From Rapana venosa (Eukaryota; Mollusca; Gastropoda; Neogastropoda; Muricidae): 64,000 bases of DNA. Within the stretch, counting starts at the first letter, position 1; each line of letters starts with the position of its first letter. The notes beneath the pieces were generated by a model, which made no database searches, was not told the origin of the DNA, and was given only the letters and a program-made list of their open reading frames with translations. The translations under genes were made by a program, and so were the position numbers. The stretch covers positions 5,743,079-5,807,078 of the forward strand of contig CM054159.1 in assembly GCA_028751875.1 (NCBI GenBank), written 5' to 3'. This document shows positions 59,440 to 64,000 of this stretch, piece by piece.

Positions 59440-59522
59440 AGTTCACCAATGGTGAGATTTTTGCATACGCGACCGTTTTTTTACCCTTCCACATTTAGGT
59501 AACTACACTCTGACTTCGGGGA
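59440..59522 (-). mobile_element. Element D copy, reverse
   Basis: 'caccaatggtgagatttttg' + 'catacgcgacc' and 'taactacactctgacttcgg' are the complement of the D block at 33600. Confidence 0.55.
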
Positions 59523-59569
59523 TGGTGTCTAAACATGACACCTGTGTGCATGCACCTGAAAATTTTGTC

Positions 59570-59855
59570 TTGCGTTCTTACTGCCACAAAATGGCCTACT
59601 CTTCCAAAAGGCGGAATGGTTTTTTAATATGTGCGCAAGATGTTCTGCGTGCATCTGCACATGGGACCTGGGTTTATGGTCTCATCCCAAGGACTTCAAC
59701 ATTCAGTTCGATTTGGGGTGGTTGTTGTTTGGGTTGTTTTTTTTAGGGGGGGGGGTCAAACTGGGAAGAAAGGACGAGGCTTGAAATCTAACCCAAAACC
59801 TCACGTTTTTACTTGTTAGGCAAGTGAACGTCTTAACCGTCCTGCCACCTTCCTT
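59570..59855 (-). mobile_element. SINE family A copy, diverged
   Basis: 'aaatggcctactcttccaaa', 'gtgcgcaagatgttctgcgt' and 'gtttatggtctcatcccaag' are the family A core in reverse. The head end is decayed. The element ends about 70 bp before the next exon. Confidence 0.8.
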
Positions 59856-59927
59856 CTTGTATGTTGCACTATGTGGTAAAGTGACCAGAGCCTTAGTGAG
59901 GTGACCTTGGTTGCGTGGTGGTTTCAG

Positions 59928-60036
59928 GACGAGATAGTGCTGAACAAGCAGCTTCAGCACGACAACATCCTGCCTCATTACTGCAGCTTCATCCACCTTC
60001 AGGAGCTGTGGATTGTCATGCCTCCCATGGGATTTG
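59928..60036 (+). CDS. STRADA: STRAD exon, helix C to the hinge
   Basis: It encodes 'DEIVLNKQLQHDNILPHYCS' + 'FIHLQELWIVMPPMGFG', aligned with '[37 protein letters not shown]'. The acceptor is tggtggtttcag. The donor is tttg|gtgaga, where a GA repeat begins. Phase 0 in, 1 out. Confidence 0.94.
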
Positions 60037-60175
60037 GTGAGAGAGAGAGAAAGAGAGAGAGAGGCTGACTTCTGTGTGCAGTCACCTGACACACACCGTC
60101 TAATATCACAACTGTGAAAAGACGTTAAATGAATTTGAACCTGACACACAGACACACAGAAATCTGACTCTTGTA

Positions 60176-60221
60176 AACACACACACACACACAGACAGAC
60201 AGACACACACACACACACACA

Positions 60222-60260
<39 letters not shown>

Positions 60261-60278
60261 CACACACACACACACACA

Positions 60279-60313
<35 letters not shown>
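60176..60313. repeat. (CA)n microsatellite
   Basis: CA repeat with CAGA and CTACA interruptions. Confidence 0.95.
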
Positions 60314-60429
60314 CAACAATACCCATCAACTCACAAAAAAAACCACTTATACACTCACACGCACATGCATGCATGAGTTTATGTGCACACTCTAAACACA
60401 TGTACACACATTCTCCCTTTCTCTGTCTC

Positions 60430-61065
60430 ACACTTTGGTGATGTTCACTGGTGTCTCTTCTGAGTGAGCATGTGTAGGACAACATCTGCTAAGCCCGATT
60501 CTGATGACAACAATAGCTTAGTCACGAAGCCAGACTGCCAACAACCTGCCAACAACCCTCCCCCATGAACCTTCAACCCTGAAGGCTTTGACACAAGCCC
60601 ACCACAAGCACATAAGTGTGTGGAAAACGGAACTGAGGTCACCATGACATCAGAGCAACCAGGGCTTCCATATCGGAGACAATAATCACTTAACGCATGA
60701 TGATCAGTGATGATGAGGACCATGTAATCATGACGCTATGAAAGTGCACGAGCATTGAGAATACCTGACAGAGCTGTTCTCTATGCTTTCTGTCTTAATA
60801 TATCCCAGCGACAGCCCGGCCTGAAAGATACAGACACCTGCAGTGCTGGTCAGGTCATGTGAGCAACTCTAAAAAATTTCATCCATATTGTGGATGAAGC
60901 TCAATCATGTAGTCCTAGTCTTCCCAGTGAACCCATACCACACTCTCTCTTGACAGGAGCCAGCCAGTAGTCTGGAAAAACCCTGCGACTCTTCTGGGAT
61001 TTGAGCCCATGACTGTCCCAACCAGGAACCCAACGTGCTAACTACTGCGCCATGGCGGCTGGTAG
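60430..61065 (-). mobile_element. Element E copy
   Basis: Collinear with 19430-20060: 'ttggtgatgttcactggtgt', 'cctgacagagctgttctcta', 'gatacagacacctgcagtgc' and a head complement ending 'gcgccatggcggctgg'. It lacks the distal 200 bp. Confidence 0.85.
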
Positions 61066-61189
61066 AGACAGAGATTTTATGTGTTAGTTTTGTTCAGTTA
61101 GCGGGGGTGATGTTAAGTGTGAGGACAGTTTACATGGGAAAGATGATGTATTTGTGTGTGTCTGTGTGTTTTATTTATTTATTTATCTA

Positions 61190-61528
61190 TTTATTCCTTT
61201 ATTTTGAGGATAATGGAATAAGCACTCATGGGCTTTTTTTCCGTCCAGTCCCCGTGTGTATGCAGTTTTGTAAATGTGTCATCCGTTCCCACCGGCACAC
61301 AATGGCCTACTCTTCCAAAAAGCAGAACAGGTTTTAACGTGTGCGCAAGATGTTCTGCGTGCGTTCGCACACAGGACCTTGGTTTATAGTCTCATCCGAA
61401 GGACTTTTAGGGAGAGTGGAGTTGGCACTGATGTTAACTCCAGAGGAAAAATCGTCTTGAACGGGAATCGAACCCGGGCCAGCAGATCACGAGTGCATCA
61501 CGCTAACCACCAGGCTATCCCATACCCA
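61190..61528 (-). mobile_element. SINE family A, full-length reverse copy
   Basis: It starts with the tail ('gaggataatggaataagcac'), passes through 'acaatggcctactcttccaa' and ends with the head complement 'gggaatcgaacccgggccag' and 'ccaccaggctatcccatacc'. Confidence 0.9.
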
Positions 61529-61598
61529 TTTGTTTGATTGTGTGTGTGTATTGCTGTGTATGCACACACTTGTATCTTTACGCGACATGCGCATACAG

Positions 61599-61722
61599 GG
61601 TCGTGTCGAGATCTGATGCACGCTTTCTTCACGGCTGGCTTGCCGGAGATCACCATTGTGCACGTGCTGAGGGACGTGCTCAGAGCGCTGGAATACCTTC
61701 ATGGGAGAGGAATCATTCATCG
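61599..61722 (+). CDS. STRADA: STRAD exon, C-lobe to the HR of the HRD position
   Basis: It encodes 'GSCRDLMHAFFTAGLPEITI' + 'VHVLRDVLRALEYLHGRGII' + 'HR', aligned with '[41 protein letters not shown]'. The acceptor is gcgcatacag and the donor cat cg|gtgggt, phase 2. Confidence 0.95.
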
Positions 61723-62207
61723 GTGGGTCTGTCACAATGTCTGCTTGATGAAGGGCTCTGTGTGTGTGTGTGTGTTGGGGATAGGGGGGTAGGGGTGGGG
61801 ATGTGTGTGTGGTGTGTGAAGGTTTGAGAGAGAGAAAGAGAGGGAGCAAGCGCACGTGTGCATATATGTATGTTAGAGTCAAAGTCAAAGTCAAACTTTT
61901 ATTTTCAGATGGTACATTGAATAAGCAGTGCATTTGCTTTTTTTTTTTTCATCAAGCCATCATCATCGAGAGAGAGGGAGTGTGTGTGTGTGTGTGTGAG
62001 TGTGTGTTGTATGTGTACACACACGTGTGTGTATACATGTGTGAGTATATATATATATATATATTTGTGTGTGTGTGTGCATATGCACATCTGTGTGTGT
62101 TTGTGTGTATGTGTTTGTCTGCGTGGCTGTATTTCAGATAAAATGGTTTTTTGTTATCAAAAATATTTTGCGGCAATATTTCAGCTGCAGCACGTTCCCT
62201 GTTTCAG

Positions 62208-62379
62208 GGGGGTGAAGGCCAGTCATGTGCTGGTCTCAGGTAGCGGGCAGGTGTGTCTGACAGGTCTGCACAACTCCTTCTGCACACTCACAGGGGGCAA
62301 GAGGATCCGAACCGTGCACCACTTCCCTGACCACGCCGTCGAGTGCCTACAGTGGTTCAGTCCCGAGATCCTGGAGCAG
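62208..62379 (+). CDS. STRADA: STRAD exon, degenerate catalytic loop and activation segment
   Basis: It completes Arg and continues 'GVKASHVLVSGSGQVCLTGL', 'HNSFCTLTGGKRIRTVHHFP', 'DHAVECLQWFSPEILEQ'. It matches 'SVKASHILIS..GKVYLSGLRS' and '[22 protein letters not shown]'. The catalytic Asp is Gly and DFG is TGL, both expected for a pseudokinase. The donor is gag cag|gtaggt, phase 0. Confidence 0.96.
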
Positions 62380-62510
62380 GTAGGTATCCTCCTTCCCTCC
62401 CCTCCCCTCTCCCTTCCCCTCCCCCACTCCCTGCCACCCTCCCCTCCCCTCCCCTGCTGTTCTCTTTGCCAAACGCTGACATTTTGATATTGTGGGGTTT
62501 TTTTGTCTTG

Positions 62511-62775
62511 CTGTTAGAAATGAGTTATTTTGCTAAGCAGAATCGGGATGTCCGCTTTTTAAAAATTTATTTCCTTTCTTGTGGTAAAGATGGGTTGTTG
62601 TTTTTAATACTGTGGTAGAGATGTTTTTGTATACTGAATAGAATGTTGGCCAGCTATGACACTGAATCAGACATCTATGGATTTTTTAAAAAAAGTGTTG
62701 CTTTTTGTTAGTAACTATGTGTTTGCTCGGCAGAATTTGGTGGTTTATTGCATGAAATCAAACGTTTGTTGGCTT
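62511..62775 (+). pseudogene. Three decayed partial copies of the next STRAD exon
   Basis: Pieces resembling the acceptor and first codons of the exon at 63431 lie at 62511-62554 ('ttttgctaagcag|aatcgg'), 62638-62680 ('agctatgacactgaatcaga' + 'catctatgg') and 62706-62772 ('tttgctcggcag|aatttgg' then 'tatt..atgaaatcaaacgt'). None keeps a full frame or donor; the middle copy has a +1 shift. Confidence 0.65.
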
Positions 62776-62779
62776 TTTT

Positions 62780-63140
62780 TCTAAGTTAGTTTGCTTTTAT
62801 GAGAAACTGGGCATGTGCTGTGAAGAATCAGGAAGGCTGCAACACCAAGTTGAACGTCTACCACTCTGCTAAGTACTCCCACTCTCTTGGGTTAGGAGTG
62901 AACTCCATATAGTCACACCTCCACACCACGTCATTGTGGGTGTTCCCTTGATAAAAACATGGGGCAGGGTGGGCACATCTGTGGCAAACGTGGCATAGGT
63001 ATGTATGACCAGCGCAGTAGCAAAGCTAGCTCTCGGCATCCTCCACCAAGAGGGGTCGCGGGCTAAACTGCTGTGAAGTGGGAATGTGTCAGCTGAGGCC
63101 AGCAGGCAGACCTCCTGCAGAGTTATTTATTTCATTTACT
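62780..63140. other. STRAD intron segment, no feature recognised
   Basis: Unique sequence between the exon relics and SINE A. Confidence 0.5.
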
Positions 63141-63144
63141 TTAT

Positions 63145-63335
63145 TTTATTCTTTTATTTCGAGGATAATGGACTAAGCGCTCATGTGCTTTTTTTCCCCA
63201 TCCTGTCCCTGTGTGTATGCAGTTTAGTACATTTTGTCATCCGTTCCCACCGGCACACAATGGCCTACTCTTCTGAAAAGCAGAACAGGTTTTAACATGT
63301 GTGCACCAGATGTTGTGTGCATCCCGCCCAATATA
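63145..63335 (-). mobile_element. SINE family A, 3' half, reverse
   Basis: 'cgaggataatggactaagcg' and 'cacaatggcctactcttctg' match the family tail and core. It is truncated before the head. Confidence 0.85.
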
Positions 63336-63430
63336 GGTAACAAAGTAGATGACGGAAATTCTGCCAGTGTGTCTGATATTGCTTGTATTTCTAAGGTAGT
63401 GTGTGTGTGTGTGTTGTATTTGCTGGGCAG

Positions 63431-63535
63431 AACATGGCTGGCTATGACACCAAGTCCGACATCTACAGTGTGGGCATCCTGGCCTGTGAACTGGCCAATG
63501 GTCAAGCTCCCTTTACCGACATGCCCGTCACACAG
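63431..63535 (+). CDS. STRADA: STRAD exon, '[12 protein letters not shown]'
   Basis: 35 codons, phase 0-0: '[20 protein letters not shown]' + '[15 protein letters not shown]', nearly identical to '[35 protein letters not shown]'. The acceptor is tttgctgggcag and the donor cag|gtaggt. Confidence 0.97.
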
Positions 63536-63600
63536 GTAGGTGGATACATGCCAGTTGTTTCAAAGTCATGTTTAGTTTTTTTTGCACACTCTTACAGTGT

Positions 63601-63900
63601 GTGTGTGATAAAGATATGATGATGTCAGTCATGTTCTGGTGAATTGATTTTGTGTGTGTGTGAGAGAGAGAGAGAGTGTGATGTGTGTGTGTGTGGTGTA
63701 TTTGTGTGTGTGTGTAAGTATGTGTGTGTAAAGTGTATGTATGTATGTTGTGTTTATGTGTGTGTTTTTCTATATGTGTGATTTTCTTTGTGTGTTTGTA
63801 TGCTTTCTGTGTGTGTGTGTGCCTTTTCTTTGTGTGTGTGAGTGTGCATTTATATGCACATATGTGTTCACTTTTTCTTTGTGTGTGCACATATGTGTGA
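63601..63900. repeat. GT-rich low-complexity intron
   Basis: Interrupted GT runs fill this short intron. Confidence 0.85.
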
Positions 63901-63929
63901 CCTGTATGTATATGTGTATGTTTTTATAG

Positions 63930-64000
63930 ATGTTACTGGAGAAGATCAACGGAACCAAACCCATGCTGGCTGACTCCACAACATGTGGGCAGTTCATCAT
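63930..64000 (+). CDS. STRADA: STRAD exon, continues past the window
   Basis: It encodes 'MLLEKINGTKPMLADSTTCG' + 'QFI', aligned with '[24 protein letters not shown]'. The acceptor is tgtttttatag. It is cut by the window end, so about 130-150 C-terminal residues, including the LKB1/MO25-binding tail, are not seen. Confidence 0.94.
   Translation, partial: MLLEKINGTKPMLADSTTCGQFI

Larger units (their letters stand above)
54814..64000 (+). other. STRADA: STRAD (STE20-related adaptor) pseudokinase gene, partial at the right edge
   Basis: STRAD proteins are catalytically dead kinases that bind LKB1/STK11 together with MO25, activating LKB1 allosterically and retaining it in the cytoplasm. Seven exons chain in phase to about 268 codons. 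Numbered from 54814: glycine-loop region 'VVGHGHRGAA' (34-43), 'VAVKRIN' (Lys60), a candidate helix-C glutamate (Glu77), 'YLHGRGIIHRGVKASHVLVS' (144-163) where HRD has become HRG, and 'CLTGLH' (169-174) in place of DFG. 'WFSPEILEQ' is in the APE position, and '[20 protein letters not shown]' (214-233) is nearly identical to vertebrate STRAD. The symbol is approximate: the gene is probably co-orthologous to STRADA and STRADB. Confidence 0.93.

Overview
The window is animal nuclear DNA with two split genes on the + strand, embedded in repeat-rich, AT-leaning sequence. GT-AG exons sit in introns of one to several kilobases. There are many CA, CT and GT microsatellites and several families of tRNA-headed SINE. 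The SINE cores, containing wording like 'gatgagactataaaccgaggtc', are of the kind common in molluscs, so a gastropod or another mollusc is my inference. I saw no bacterial-type operons, rRNA genes or CRISPR arrays.

Gene 1 (about 3064-29515) is a CP2/LSF/UBP1 (TFCP2-like, grainyhead superfamily) transcription factor. I could chain 17 exons with consistent splice phases into about 551 codons ending in a TGA at 29513-29515. The order is an acidic N-terminal segment, the CP2 DNA-binding domain, a Ser/Pro/His-rich linker, a SAM-like domain and a C-terminal oligomerisation region. The start codon lies in an exon I did not find, upstream or outside the window. Gene 2 (about 54814 to beyond 64000, perhaps with an earlier exon near 52514) is a STE20-related adaptor pseudokinase (STRAD), the partner of LKB1/STK11. 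Seven exons chain in phase from before the glycine loop to just after the 'SDIYSVG' region, and the gene continues past the right edge. The two genes are head to tail with no evident functional link.

Layout: 1-600 is a 124-bp tandem repeat. 621-980 is a non-LTR retrotransposon relic. 3-30 kb is the CP2 gene, whose introns hold SINEs, three copies of a TTAA-flanked MITE-like element, minisatellites with units of about 23, 51, 55 and 78 bp, and long microsatellites. 29.5-52.5 kb is gene-poor, with 3' flank sequence, a CT-rich compound repeat, retrotransposon scraps and long poly-C/poly-G runs. 52.5-64 kb is the STRAD gene, with its introns packed with SINEs.

The strongest unusual signals are structural. 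The intron after the first SAM exon looks built from decayed tandem copies of that exon's own 3' end and donor site. The STRAD intron before the '[10 protein letters not shown]' exon carries three decayed partial copies of that exon. A 23-bp minisatellite has grown inside a dispersed element that contains only one unit in its other copies. A tRNA-headed, 5S-rRNA-like composite SINE is nested in another SINE. One 0.7-kb block looks like an unpolished, deletion-rich version of a neighbouring block. All exon calls come from reading the sequence and from remembered family features. No search or transcript was available.
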